The translations under genes and the position numbers were made by a program. A DNA stretch of 64,000 nucleotides, taken from Lingula anatina (taxonomy: Eukaryota > Brachiopoda > Lingulata > Lingulida > Lingulidae). The notes under the pieces were generated by a model, which did not search any database, was not told the DNA's origin, and worked only from the letters and a program-made list of their open reading frames with translations. The stretch covers positions 249,502-313,501 of the forward strand of contig NW_019775525.1 of the NCBI RefSeq assembly GCF_001039355.2. Direction: 5' to 3'. This document shows, piece by piece, positions 36,540 through 50,800 of the stretch. Positions within the stretch are counted from its first letter, which is position 1; every line of letters starts with the position of its first letter.

Positions 36540-39385
36540 TGTTCTCCTGAGGGAGAAATGATTGATAACTCATGTTTTTGTTTAATGTGGTTTATCCTGT
36601 TGATTTGTGCCTTGATATCTTGTAGATTCTTGTAACGACAGGATACTCTCAACCCAGAATACCCCACGAATCGCAATAGATTTTGCGTACCCAAAGTCAC
36701 CATAACTATATGTATATTTTTAACTCAATAATCCAACACAACGCCAGTAGGTTGTATGAATAATAACATTATTAAAGATTGCGAAATTTATTATGATATA
36801 AATTCAAATGCAATTACTACTTACGGGATCAGATATCTTAGAGCTAAAATCACAAGTTGTCTTATATTTGAGTGTATAAATAATACGATCGCCCTGGAAA
36901 CAACTCGATGTTATCCTCTAGGCCTATAGTTGATAGAGAACGTTTTTCTTATATGCCATGGGTGTTGCTGTTTGTGTCGTATAGTAGGTTTATGAATTAT
37001 GTCATAAATCTAAAAGTAATACATCAGGGCGCATTGTTACAAAACTGAACGACAATCCTCCTTGCAAATACTACACGACAAAACACATTTGCGTCACATG
37101 GTAACTCTTTAGCAATTGATGAGCGTTGTGTTTTGGCATTAGTGTAAAATACATATCCCTTAATGATTGTGGCTTTTGATTTAGTTTCATACTTGCTGTG
37201 GTCAAACGTGTAACCCCATATTTTAGATTAATTCACTCTTCATGTCTCATTGATATTTTATACCTACTGCACGTCACAGTGATTCCCTTCAGGCGCTCTC
37301 GGCAGGTGTATTCAAAGTACAGACTTCTGCTTTTGTTAAAGCAAATATGTATTTTCTGATAATATTGACTGCATTATCAATAATCAACACCTAATGCAGC
37401 CTGATTTTATTCTAGAATGCTCGAATGTTTGGATCCGTGTAAATGTAATAAGCCGATAAAGGGATGCTTCTCACTGATATTTGATGTGACTATAGGCCTA
37501 TCTGTTATAAACTAATATTGAACCAACTTCGTTTAAATGAAAGGCGAACAATTTGGTTTTAGATCAATGATTCAAATTCAGATGAAAACTGATGTAATGC
37601 ACGATGTCTCGTGACAGGTCTTATAGTTTCTTTTCACAACTACTCGAACACACAAGCACGCACTCAAATCCGGTTCTAGTAACAAACAGCTATAGGGCTT
37701 CTTTTTTATTAGTCTCGCATTTGGCAAAGTAAATGTAGCATTGAACAAAACTAATAACGTATCAAATTGGCTTTATTAACACTTAACATTTTGGTGTAGG
37801 AATTACACCTTCTGATGACCCTTCACTCCCACTTGTTTATCAGTGATAATATCCATATTAGTCAATTGTCCGGAAATGAATTGAAAGAAGAAGCCCCAAT
37901 AGCAATATTTTGATATAACATCTATGGGTACTTAAAACTGGACTTGACGTTTTACTGACAAGAGGATCTCTAATTAGACCACGCTGATCTCCTTTAAAGT
38001 GGTATGAAGTGATGTAATTATGTAAAATAAAATGCGGGGAGGCCTGCCAGTTGGTGATTTGAACAAGACATTAGGCATATTTGATATTACTGACTATTCC
38101 GAATCTGTATTTTTATTGATGTTTTGTGAAATACAAAAGCCAAAAAACAACTGTCATTTATTGAAGTGTTGCGTCTTTCTTGTCTTATGTTAAACGACTT
38201 CTTTATATCTCAAATTCCGTATCCAGCATCATGCATTCTCCATATGAGCACAAATCTTAAAGTAAAGTGAAATGTGTGAATAAGAAAGTCTTGTATAATT
38301 AACCCTCATTAGTTCTATCTTTATTATACCTTCCGTTTACTTCTATCAAAGGGGGATCTTTGTCAATAAAAATGTACCTATAAAAATGCATCTTTAAACT
38401 GATCATTTTGCCAGGACAATATACGCTAAATACCGAATAACAGCCATCCTTCAAAGAAATCAAACATAATGGAGACTGCGAGATTAATATGTGAATATTG
38501 GATGAAAACGGGGCCAAGTTTTGTCGTGAAACACAAGATATGAGTTCAAGAAATTATAAGGTTGATGAAATTTGAGAAAAGACAGGAGCAGCGCGTCACG
38601 CAAAAACCATACTCTAGCAGGGAATTTAAACCACAGTGCAAGAAGCATGGGGAATATTGGTCAAAGCCAAGAATATGGAATCACATTCTTTTTATTCTAT
38701 ACCATACAATACTTATTTAATACGATACGATTTGATATGATATATTTTGATGTCCCTCTTCAAGACAGTTTTTATGTAGTTATTCAAATAAAATCAATGA
38801 AATTATCACTGCCACCGTAAGTACTGGTATTAGCAAATTACCAATTGACACAAAAAGATAGCGTGAGGGAAAGTGTTAAGGAAATGGGCAGTTAAGAAAT
38901 TATTAAAATGACCTCATCATCAAGTCAATGTGTGTTGGGTGTACGTAAAATCATCTCATAGTTTCCGTCTAAGCTGACGTATAATCTGTCCAGTTGAAAC
39001 TCTGATTGGAATATCACCGAGACAAGGACTACTTAATCTCACCCAGGAGAATCTAAAACCAACCTGAATTTCAAGCTTCTCAATGAAATAAACGTTCTCG
39101 TGATTGATAAGACTGTGTCGTATGAATGGCAAAATGTCTACATATCGAAGTCGGAAATCTAAGCCTGCCACTCTTCAGATCATATTTCAAACCCCCGTGA
39201 AATTCCCTATATCTCATAATTGTAATTAAAATTTAGTGTTGTATATCGTAAAAAAGAAAAAAATGATAATTTTGCAGGCGGAAAAAACATATTTTGTTAT
39301 CTAAACTTCTTTATATACTCAGTGTTACACTGGACATTATCCTACGGTATTATTATTATTATTATTATCATCATCATCATCATCA

Positions 39386-39425
<40 letters not shown>

Positions 39426-41970
39426 AAGACCTTACTGCTTTAATGTATTATATATTGAGAAACAACTAATATCGGAAGAAGCATAATCTCAGCCTTATCT
39501 AGGCCTACATATATGCTTAAAGGTATGGAGTATTCTTATGCAATATGAAAGCTGTGATTAGATCAAACTGGAAAAAATACATTATTCCACTTTCTTTTCC
39601 TTGTGCCGTACAAGTTGACGTCTCCTCAGCTCTAGGCAAAAATGTGCGTGACATTTCATTCTTTACAGATTTATCACAAAAGGCATGCAACTCTAACCAC
39701 TAATCGTGTACTACAAGTACTCAAAGAATCTTTTCAGTTTCCATAAACTTGAGAATAAATTTGTCTGATGGTCATTGCTAAAGCCCAATGAGAATAAATT
39801 TGTCTTATGGTCATTGCTAAAGCCCGATGTATCAATGGTTTTGAAATTGTGTAAAAATTAATGTTGATGTTTTAGGTTTGTGGTAGCCAGTGTACAGAGT
39901 TGGGTCAGAGAGAATGGCGGACAAGCGAGTGCGGTGCTGAAAAAAAAAAATCCACATTTTCCATGTTGTTTTTCTTACATTCTGTAGAAATACAAAAGCT
40001 TTTATACAATAGTAAAAAATCGCCATGTTTTGCATGTCACTTTTGCATTGCTTTCTAAGACGACATTCCTGGCGCATTGAATTTCAGCCTTATAACTGTG
40101 CGATCTAATATAGCCTCTTTATGGTGCACACGGTGAGTCTACCGTCAGTATTGCCGCTTTTCAGGCTTTTTACTCAAAGGTAAACATCCGCATATGCCAG
40201 TGATTGAGATTGATCCATTTCCAAATAGCTTGTGCTTACAATTTTATCCCTCTTTATATTTTTTCTTTTCTCTTTTTGGAATTTTAGCACTTCATAAACA
40301 TATCAGTTTTGAGACGTATGATTCTTAGAAACCCGTCAAATGTACATCTTTGCTTCAAAATGAAGAAAATCTATCAATTAAACGAAATTTTCAAATCTTC
40401 AAAGCAAATGGACAAATAGATAAGTAAAGCACATGTGTAGGGATTCTCGAATCTTCAAGATTAAATACACATCCTTTATTGGTGAATCAGTTAATCACAT
40501 TATTGACGGCCACGCGACACGGAATACTTTTATTACACTGATTGCCTCTATGACGATGAAACTTATAGATAGCATGTCAATGAAGGTAATTTCCTTGATT
40601 AACTACTAGAACTGAATTTTTCAATTCGTGCGTGAATTCTCAGCTGAATCGTACACACCACAGGCTTGGTCCGCATTGAGATAGGCCAAACTGAAATGAC
40701 TCCTAAGAATGACTAGTGTTAAACCAACCCTTTGAGAATCAGAACTATTTTCTTTATTAACTAAACGAGCATGGGTGAAAAAGGGTAACTAAAATCGTTC
40801 CGACCAACTGTCCAACTGACAAGTTTGATTTAGGCAAATTTTGTCAATACATGTAGAATTCAATGTTTTCAGAAACCAACCGAAAATACCAACCGTCTGT
40901 AACAAGTATGACTTTTAGGCACTCTATTGAAAACGTATTAACTAGCTAGATGCCTTGTTATTTGGGTAACACTGCATAATTTTGTTCATTGAAAAACATT
41001 ACTGGTCTTTCATTATTTCACGTCTTGGCATGGAGATTTTGCTTGGTTAAGATGAAGGTTAGCTTAGTCATATTAAGTGAATACTCCTCCGTATATTCAC
41101 CTTGTCAATATTTTAATTTAATCAAGAGTAGCGTTCCAAATGACACACGTGCATTCTATCATTTGGATCCCAGGCTGCAATATAGGGTGTGTAAGGTACA
41201 TGTACATGTAGTTTACGTGTATAGGCCAATTGCGACGTCGATGCCTTTGTTGACATTGATATAGTTTTGTTTTTATGAAAAGTCTGAGAAATGCGCTTGA
41301 ATTAGTTATTTCAATTTATCATCTGTCGTCTTATTACACATTTGAAGTAAAACACTTTGGAGACAATTAAGAAAAATAAAGACGAATGGTTTCCTCCCAC
41401 TGTCGTGGAAACAGGTTATACAAATTGGTCAACGCTAGCTGACGTATGCAAATTAAGATGTTGCATTCACAACCTTGTTGCGAATGTGGCTAACGGTGGA
41501 AAGATAACTTAAGAATTAGGGAAAGAGATTTTTGAAGCAGCCAGCCCCCCGTTGATTACTCGATAAGATCATCTGCGACAGTTTGAAGCTCTATATACCA
41601 CGTATAGAGCATGGAGGTGGATTTGTAATAATGGCTGGCGCGTTTCTATGTATTACTTTATTAATCTAGTCAGCTCAGAAAAATCCGATTTTGTGGTTAT
41701 TTTGTGGTCAACATTTCCCTTCAATTGTATGTTTAAATAATCAAGAAACATACCACTGTGTTCGTATCGTCAAAAAAGCAAAGAAAATGAAAACCCTAAT
41801 TAGTATCAAAATCGAAGACCTACATTATTATTTGCGAACAGGTTGATATTACTTTCATAAATGCCACCAACCACTGCTTGGCCTAACATGTGCTCTGACA
41901 TGAGCGGCAAGGCAGATTCAAGAGAAAGCTATTTACATAAACAAAAGTATCCAAGCAGTAACCTAACAAA
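36540..41970. other. Gene-empty region
   Basis: No exon recognised on either strand. Contains a mixed (TTA)/(TCA) microsatellite (39349-39423) and a 41-bp tandem duplication near 39750-39830 with two visible changes. Confidence 0.5.
39349..39423. repeat. (TTA)n(TCA)n microsatellite
   Basis: TTA units, then about seven TCA units, then TTA units again. Confidence 0.95.
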
Positions 41971-41984
41971 GTGATACAGAACAT

Positions 41985-41990
41985 TTTATT
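41985..41990 (-). terminator. Candidate poly(A) signal of the peptide-precursor gene
   Basis: AATAAA on the minus strand about 100 bases beyond the stop codon of the peptide gene. Confidence 0.4.
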
Positions 41991-42090
41991 CCACTGTCTT
42001 TGGAGCAAGATCAGAAATAAATAATGCATGCATCATGGTTTTGGCTGTACAGAATGTCAGTCATACGGCCTTAACTTAGAATTCAAATCT

Positions 42091-42714
42091 TTAACCATAG
42101 CGGATTTTGGGACCCTTGGAACCAGGATTGTCGAATGGTTGTAGTTTTATGTGAAAACAACCGCCGAAGGGCGGGCAATGTGTGTAGCGTTTTCGTACAA
42201 ATCTTCCGTGCCCATTTAAGCTGCGATTAAGAAAGGCGCCCCTCAGTCTTTCGATGTTTCTCAAGCGTTCTCTCAGGATGCGCTCAATTCTTTTAGTAAC
42301 ATCTATGTTGTTTTGTGTCTGTTTAATCACAAAATCCATCTTCAACAAATTGTCTAAAGTACCTCTCGCTTCATTTCCCCCTTCCAAATCGGAAGAAACG
42401 ACACTCAAGTCATTATTTACCAAAGCAGGGATGCTTTTCTCTGGTCTTCCTTTGAAGTTGTCATAGCTGCCTTCGCCAGCAAGTTGTGAAGCTGGCAAAT
42501 ATATACTGTTGGAGTCGGAATCAGCTGTGGAGTAACTAGTAACAAGATCTTGTGGTGGCAGGGCATCGTCGCCATAGTCGTAAAATGATTCCTTTGGGCT
42601 GTCATTTTCCACTGACATTCTGCTGCTAGGAATCCGAGCTTTTGGTGCCTCTAATCCCATAGTAAGTGTCACGAAGCACGCAAAAATTACCATCGTTATG
42701 GCCAAATGTTTCAT
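42091..42714 (-). CDS. Secreted peptide-hormone precursor with amidated, disulphide-ringed C-terminal peptide
   Basis: 207 residues from ATG 42714 to TAA 42091. A CTTTTGCAG acceptor lies 2 bases before the ATG, so at least one 5' UTR exon lies upstream. Residues 1-20 form a clear signal peptide. A Ser/Asp/Glu-rich spacer follows, then a basic helical region (about 130-165) and the processing site RKR (174-176). After it comes a 31-residue terminal peptide: YTHCPPFGGC at its start (Cys180 and Cys186, a Cys-x5-Cys ring) and GPKIRYG at its end, the Gly being an amidation donor. The N-terminal ring, about 30-residue length and amidation resemble calcitonin-type peptides, and the FGGC wording resembles echinoderm ones; but calcitonins end in Pro-amide, not Tyr-amide. 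The ring also resembles CCAP (C-x2-F-x-G-C). The family is therefore unsure; the precursor role is well supported. Confidence 0.82.
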   Translation of the reverse strand: MKHLAITMVIFACFVTLTMGLEAPKARIPSSRMSVENDSPKESFYDYGDDALPPQDLVTSYSTADSDSNSIYLPASQLAGEGSYDNFKGRPEKSIPALVNNDLSVVSSDLEGGNEARGTLDNLLKMDFVIKQTQNNIDVTKRIERILRERLRNIERLRGAFLNRSLNGHGRFVRKRYTHCPPFGGCFHIKLQPFDNPGSKGPKIRYG

Positions 42715-44160
42715 ATCTGCAAAAGACAAAGGGTAGAGTTAATGGATCAGTGCAAACTGTTGTAATGTTCATAAATGGCTGAAGTGATAGAATCCCATTT
42801 AAATTATGAAAAAGAATAAAGAGACCATCTGCCCCTGTGATCCAAATCACAGTCACTAGGGACTAACTTTTTCACCAGTTTTCAGTAGTAGGATTTCCTT
42901 TAGTGAAACTGCACTTACACAATACACGAATTGACAGAAAATCAGATTGTCCGTGTTATACATTAATTTGTTATGAAATTCAGTAATATTATGTTTCAAA
43001 GCAAAGCTTGATATTACCCTTGTGGTCTTAGTTTGAGTACTCGTTAAGGTTTACTTGATTGTTTGAAAGCCAGCATGGAACATGAAAATCCATGTTATCA
43101 TTGTATGTAGTCATAAAGATGCAAAGACCAAGCATGAACATGAGGTCTCCGAACGACATACGACAATTTTCTTCAGAGGCAATATACGCTAATTCTAACG
43201 CATTTTAAATTGATAAAAAAATCTTTAATTTTGTCCGAAAAGCATCGCGGCTAACTCGGTTGAAGGTATGAGCATAAATATACTAACATTTAGTCAAACT
43301 TTTAAAACGGGACCGTTCGCTTTGATTTGTCCCTCAATTCATTTCCATGTCATCACTATTTCATTTCATTGTCATTTCATCTAGAGATAATATAACAAAG
43401 AGAAACAATCATTTAGATTAGTCTCCTGTTTACCACCAAACATATTTCCAGATGATATCTTTATGTAAAACGCTCAATCACTGCCTAAATATATTCAAAG
43501 AGACCAAGACCTTCATCGAATGCCCTTTTTTCGTTTCAGATGTTCAGATGGAATACAATATATTACTTTGCCTTGAACGGCTGATATAGATGAAGCGTTT
43601 ATTTTCTGCGTAACTCAGACTGTAAACCCAAATCATTCCCTTACTGATGAATGTTTAATGATAAATGGCAGTTCAAAATCACACTTAGGTGTCTGATATC
43701 ACTCATTGACAAGCGTACGTGATACACTGTAGTATCAGCAAAATCTGAAACATTTCCAAGTATATTTTAGTTCTGGTATTTAAAATGTTTGTCGAAACTG
43801 TCATTATAACAAGTAGAGATATTTGACTTCGAATTCGTACCTTTTTTTATTCTTCAGAAATAAAGGGGATAAAAAGGCATAAAGGGATGATCGTGATTAA
43901 GTGGACAACCCTTGAACTATAACGAGTTCCTATAATTATAAGAAAACTTCTAATGGATTATCATAATGATGTATGAATGAGCTCGACCAAGTAAGGGTCG
44001 TTAAACTGACACTCATTAAGCTACAGTGCAGGGGTTGAGCAGAAAAAAATGATTTGATTATGCAATAGCGTTGGTAGCCTTGACCTTTGCAGCGGCAGCT
44101 TGTTTGTGAAGAGGTCATTTTTTCTATTCTCGCTCTCACAGCAAATCGGCTTTGAGCGCA

Positions 44161-44612
44161 TTCAGAACAGCAGACTAACAGATACTTGAATGCTTGTTGC
44201 GCAATCCCCGCGGGAAATCTATATTCAGTGTTTCATGGGGAATTAGGCGACAAGCTTTTAGTGGGTCGCCATATTTGATCCGCGAATCTGTTAGTCCGCT
44301 GTTCTGAATTGGGCCATTCAGAATAGAAGCTCCGAGTATCAACTGGTCCGAGGTTCCATTATGGCGGACTCGACATGAAAGGAAGGCCGCTTAATCCTGT
44401 AGTGGCCTCTCCGCCCCTCACACGCCTCCCCACGCGTCTGGTCGAATGGAGCCGAAATTTATTAACTGTGGCCCTGCAAAGACGACGCGTGGGGAGGCGT
44501 GTGAGAGGCGGAGAGACCATCACAGGATTAAGGTGTCTTCCTTTCATGTATGGTCCGCCATATTTGAGACTTGGGCCAGCTGATATTCAGATCTTCTAAT
44601 CCGAATGGCCCA
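44161..44612. mobile_element. Nested fold-back elements
   Basis: Three inverted pairs: 44161-44184 with 44284-44309 (CAGAACAGC...CTAACAGAT); TGGGCCATTC at 44310 with GAATGGCCCA ending 44612; and long inner arms 44361-44438 with 44484-44561 (78 bp each, few differences) joined by a 45-base loop. The inner arms make near-identical open frames (MKGR..LNPV..SPPLTRLPTR) on opposite strands, which are an effect of the palindrome and not genes. Confidence 0.75.
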
Positions 44613-47553
44613 AATAAGCCCATAAAATAATAATAAAAATAACAGAATAAAGAATCCGAGGATCTTCTGATCCACGGATCAAATATGGCGGACCTTACGG
44701 ATCAATTTTGTAGCAGTTAGAAGGGCGTCTGGTAGATAATAATGTTAGTCAGATGCATATCGTGTGGGCATGCTTATTTTTTATTGTTTCCTTACCCTTT
44801 CACGCTAGTCACGTAGACATAATGTCACTGGAAACATGGCACACGGCAGATAAGACTATCTAGGGGCACTTATACGCGACACTTAAAATGAATCGGGAGT
44901 CCATAAATGAAATGAACCTGATGCTTTGTTAGATATATATGAAATGCTTTTTTCCAAACCTGTGTGTTACGTCTATCCTTTGTATGCCTGACATGCAAAA
45001 ACTTGTTTTATCTATGTATTATCCATCCACTCAGCATTTATGTGAATTCAATTAATATCATGTTTTGTGTAGACATTGCTTTCTGACAACAGGAGTGACA
45101 GCAATAACACAAGTTGAACTGAAAATAGTCCTTACCACAATACGTGTATTTTGTTAACAATAATATTTATTATACATTGAGATATAAAATACGTTTGTAA
45201 CATTTGGTGTTGATTGAATGAATTTAATGTACAGGCACTTTGCAAGGGAAGGCTCTGTTAAAGGTAAACGTATTTTAAATGGTATTGTCGAAAACGTTCT
45301 TCCTCTCAAAGATGTTTTTGCAGAAACATATACAAGTGCTCTAACGTAAAATGATGTTATACCAGTAAACGTAAAATGATGTTATACCATTCGTGTGTAA
45401 CTTGCAACCAGATTGCTGTGATGATTCCATTATATTTTCACACTTTCAATTATCAGTTCATTTAAATCTTAGTTATAGTATATGATGACATTTTTTTTTA
45501 AATTTAACGCGTTATCGATCATAAAAAGATGGGCTTTAAAATACATTTCATGAACTGGACGCGCTAAGCTTGCATCCGTTTTTCACCCAATAATTCTATA
45601 TTTCATCATATCTTTAAATTGTGTAAATGAAAATAAACAACATTCATGTTGTATCTTGACTAAAAGTTGATGTTTTCTTTTCTTAAAGTATTATTTATTT
45701 TTAATGCCACTAAAAAGTCTTCTCAGTACGTCCTACGCACGTAACCATTAAGTCGTGCCAGTTTCGCAGTTTTTAAAAGTTAAAATTATGAGACAAAAGT
45801 ACGTCCGCTTGTGCCTCTCTTAACTGTGTAATCTTAAAAAACAAATAAAACAAATGAGCGACCAATAAACAATTAATTAATTAAGTGGTAGCTAGCATTT
45901 TATCAATTACACCTGTGGTTTCTAAAAACAAGTGAACATAAGCCTACCTTTTGTTAATTCCCGTAACTAGGTAACAGGATACTGTCTCGGTTACTCTGGT
46001 AAATTGCCCTCAGAAATTAATGTTTGAACCTAACTACTTCTTTCCTCGTTTAATTTTTCTTGGAATATTCTATCTATGCAACTCGAGTTTCCAACTGTTT
46101 TCTCTACAGGCGCCTTGTTTCGATGTAGATATAACGCCAATCCAAAGGGACTTTATATCTGAAACCAACGACGTCACTGTCATGGCTAATCAGATTTGAT
46201 GACACAATAAACTAGGATCCGTGTAGGTTTTCTAGGAGTCTCTTTTTTCCGTGGGTGATTTTTTCTATCCTGACCAAGGTTCAATAATTAATTCCATTGG
46301 GGCGTGACGTAATAACTACCCAATGCGTTTAAAGTGAAGTTTGGCGTTCCGCGGTGACATGCGTTCATTTTTGATCAAAAGTTATAAAGGCATTTATATA
46401 TTTTTATAGAAATAACGAGGCATAAAAAATTGAAATGTTTTTGATAGATCATATCAAGGATGGAAATAATGCCTAGACAAAGTTGCTTCTGCAAATGTCC
46501 TTTGGTTTCCCCATCCCTATTCTCATTCCAAACTATCATAAACAGTACATTTTTAATTGTTTCGTGATCGGACATTGTGGTTGAAAAGGTGGTTTACTAT
46601 TTTGAATTTATAAGAATAATTTGTCAGAAATCTTTGCCTCCTTCGTGTCTGTGAAGTAATTAGGTGGTATCTTATTTCACATTACAATACGTTTCAATTT
46701 TTGTTAAATGTTGTGTTTATATGAACTATGAGAAACTACGCGTACTTTTCGCTAGTCAGTTTTGAGGGTTCAGTGCCACTGACAACTTTTTAAAACAGCT
46801 CTGTACTACTTATATTAAGGCGACTGGAAGTAAGAGTGTTCTTATGGTCATTGACATAAAATTACATAAAATGAAGGATTATGGGTTTTCGTAAATACTC
46901 GCACTGTGTATATAATCGCTGCCCTAACATATCAATATGATGAGAGACTAAAAAGGAACCATCATTCTTTATTTGTCTGAAACCAATTCACTAGGTAAAT
47001 ATTGATAATTAACTTAATGAAGAGGTTGGCGGGAGGTCTTGCCCTTTCTTTGTGGAAATTGACATTTGTCAGTTTGTATGACAATTTCATCACCATAAGT
47101 TAATCTGATAAAGCCATGTAAACACCGAAGATAATGTCAGCCAATTTCTGAATTTTGCTTTTACATTATAACTTTTGACGAATTTGTTTATAAAACCTGT
47201 TGCTCTCTTATTTTATTTTTGTAACAATATTTCATTTCTCTGAAACCATTCCAAGCATATTTAACACTTTCGCGATCAGCTGTTTAATCGATGAAATTTA
47301 CTTTATCTACTATTTCATTACGAGACGGTTAGGGGTGAAAAATCTATTTGTTTCATGTTTGAAATAACCGATTCATATAGTGTCTTTCCGATCTATCTCA
47401 ATATACATGTATGAATACGTTGGCTGCTGTTTAATCGATTTAGCCCAAATTGATAATGAATAGAGACCAAAGCACACAAAACATACAACGAAATGTACAT
47501 TCATCATTCTAAGGATCTCATGTCTACAAGTTAATCATGCATAATCATCAAAA

Positions 47554-47849
47554 NNNNNNNNNNNNNNNNNNNNNNNNNNNNNNNNNNNNNNNNNNNNNNN
47601 NNNNNNNNNNNNNNNNNNNNNNNNNNNNNNNNNNNNNNNNNNNNNNNNNNNNNNNNNNNNNNNNNNNNNNNNNNNNNNNNNNNNNNNNNNNNNNNNNNNN
47701 NNNNNNNNNNNNNNNNNNNNNNNNNNNNNNNNNNNNNNNNNNNNNNNNNNNNNNNNNNNNNNNNNNNNNNNNNNNNNNNNNNNNNNNNNNNNNNNNNNNN
47801 NNNNNNNNNNNNNNNNNNNNNNNNNNNNNNNNNNNNNNNNNNNNNNNNN
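47554..47849. other. Assembly gap (296 N)
   Basis: Unknown bases; the right edge is a poly-A tract. Confidence 0.99.
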
Positions 47850-50800
47850 AAAAAAAAAAAAGCCATTTACCTCGTACGTGTACGTGTATTGTAATAATGT
47901 GTGGTGTACTAGAACATGTGAATAAAGCTGTATTTCGTACATCGAAATCAACTGTGATATATTCAATGATACATGTAAATGTATACCTGGACGGAGGACA
48001 AAGTGCCAAAAAATATCATGCAAAAAAATTTAGTTCTTTGCTTTTTCTGTTGCATGATATCATGGACATTGTGTAAAGACGCCTCTGTTAAAAATGTGCT
48101 AAAAAAAGGAAATTGCTGGCATGGGAGGAATTGTTTTTTAACTATTCCTGAATTGGATAATTTCATGACGACAAATAAAGACTGAATCGACTAAAATGCA
48201 TTTCTGCACTCACGATCTTTGATAATGATTCCCCGCGACATATATAGACTCAGAAGCCGTGAAGATGCAGCCACTTTGCTTATATCAAGTTGAAACTTTC
48301 AAACTGTTCACACTGTGCTTAACTGACGCAAATGAAACGTATAATAGGAAGACAGTTTTCAGAAAAAGAAGACTGATGAAAGGCGATGATGGGCGAAGAA
48401 AGACAGCACTGTTGTCGCGAATGTGACAAACCAATGAATCCAATGACAACCCGATAATTGAATTTGTTTGAAAAAGCAACTCAAACGTAAGTCTGCATAC
48501 GCTGTTACTCAATTTACATATTCCTATTCCCGAATTCTAAAGCTCCCCCTTTCACACTTTTTCACCGTGATTTTGTCCCGCAAAAGATAACGTTTTTTTT
48601 TTTTTTTTTTCTTTTTTTTATTGTTTCTTAGATGTGTATGGCCGTAGTATGGTCGAGACAGGCACACCGTTTCGTTCGTCTGGAACATTTTCGTTTTCAT
48701 TTTACTTACAAGATTGTCCACCGTAGACTATATCCATGATATGTCACATCTTTAGCAGCTACATACATACACCAAATCAAAAATCGCAATTATTATTTTC
48801 CATTTTTTTTTTGTAATGATTTGCCAAAATATGGACTCTGGCAGAAGGCATATAGGTGACTTCCTCTGTTCCCAATCAAACTAGCGGCTTTAGCATCCAT
48901 ACTTTTCAAAAAGACGGAGAAAAGACATGTACACCCTCCATGAAGAGATGGGTTAAAAGAAGGATCTTATGTTGGATCTAAGGTTGAAAAGATAAGAAAA
49001 AAATCACATTAAAGATTACTAGATTATTTCAAATACTCGCTTTCCCTACCAAATAGAATGTCACGTGTCTTTTACAGCATTTATCAATTTCCCCTATATA
49101 ATAATAATTGTTCTTGTAGGCTCGAAGAAACAACATAAATTCACTGTGATTGACTAATGTGGATTTTTTATATACATGTATGCTGCAGGGGGTGGCTAAC
49201 GTCTCTATGAGCATTGAGATCGTAAACCCTCTTAGGTCAAATTATAAAATGATTTCCCCCTTATTCGTTTTTGACGCCTTTTAAACATACGCGTACTTTT
49301 CTGTAAAGCCGGGTTTAAGTGTTTCGGTAAGATGGTGAATGGTATTATGTATTATGTATTATAAGAGACGATATAGCGTTGGTATTATTCAGTTACTCAT
49401 CAAAGGTACATTTTTAAGCCAAGTTAAAAAATTGATTTCATATACCTACCAAAGCACAAGTACATGTATCATATAATAAGCATTCAATTTTTCTTTAAAT
49501 TTAAACATCAGATGAAGATCAAAAACACAGTATCATGTAGGCCTACCATTTTTTTGTGAGTAGAATGATTTATGAAAGAATTAAATGATAATCCTTCCCC
49601 AACACATAAAAACGTCATTTAATGTTTTTTTACAGAAGCAAATGGCCAAGATGCTGCTTGCGTGATTTTTGATGGTTAGCTACCAATTACGGGGGCATGT
49701 ACAATATCTACACAGCACACACGCAAGTTCAAATACAGGAACATGATATTTTGTAATTTGTGAAGAGGATGTTGATCATCAAGTTACGGTCATTGTACTG
49801 TAGCAGTAGGACTATGCGATAGTTTCAGGTTGTTAAAACATGATCATCTTGTCAAGAAATTTCTTTCAAAGAGCAATGTCGAACGTGACTTAAAACATGA
49901 ATACACCTGTATTATGTGCTTGAGATGCTGTCTACGGACAACAGATCAAATGTTAATTAATACCTAAAAAAATGTCGAAAATAAGAATCATTATCTCTAG
50001 ATCGACGTAAGCCTCAGCAAACTTAACGTTGAATGTTTTTTCACAAAGCTAATAATATACATTCGTTCGTATATATATATATATATATTCAGGTTTATGT
50101 TTTATATTCCAGTTGTTCGTCTCACATTACCTGAGTTGTGTAGAATTTAAAACCTCTAAAATTCTGCGGAAGTTTAGTTACAGTTTGACAAGACTGGGGG
50201 CGATGTCTGTCATCCGGTGCATTTGTAGTTGATTTAAGTTGATGCAGTTTTCAAGGCAGCCATACATAATTCAACACGAATTTCCCATTCAGGGCGATCT
50301 ATGTGTTCAAAGCGACGTATCTAATAATTGCGTCAGATTAGCTTTAGGGTGAAATCGACCAGTGCAAAATAATTTAACGAATCGCGCCATTATTTAAGTT
50401 GCAATCTCTGAATCTAACCGTTTGTATGGAAAGAAGTGATACAGCTGAAACTAATTTTATAATCTGTTATCAAGGATAATGATACAATGATATTTTGCAG
50501 GTGTGCTAATAATCCTAATGGTACTCCATCGTGTGGATATAAAATGCCTATTAAATGCAATAAATCTTTGTCATTAATACTGCGCATTTAACTCTATCAG
50601 CGACCCTGAGAAAAGAGACAGTCTTTCTATTTTCTGATATCTTGGTTCTAACGCCAGATGCGTGATGAAAAAAACTCAATAAAACAGAATCATGCAGACA
50701 TGGCATTTTGGCTTGTTCGTTGACCGGTTAGGTTCAAAAGAATCAATCATAATGACCTAAGCGCCTTAGGAATGTCTTAATACATACTGTGGATCGTATG

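Noticed and set aside
44375-44599. Two open frames on opposite strands with almost the same peptide
   Set aside because: They come from the 78-bp inverted arms of a fold-back element, not from genes.
47531-48076. Long open frames across 47.5-48.0 kb
   Set aside because: Most of their length is the N gap; there is no real coding signal on either side.
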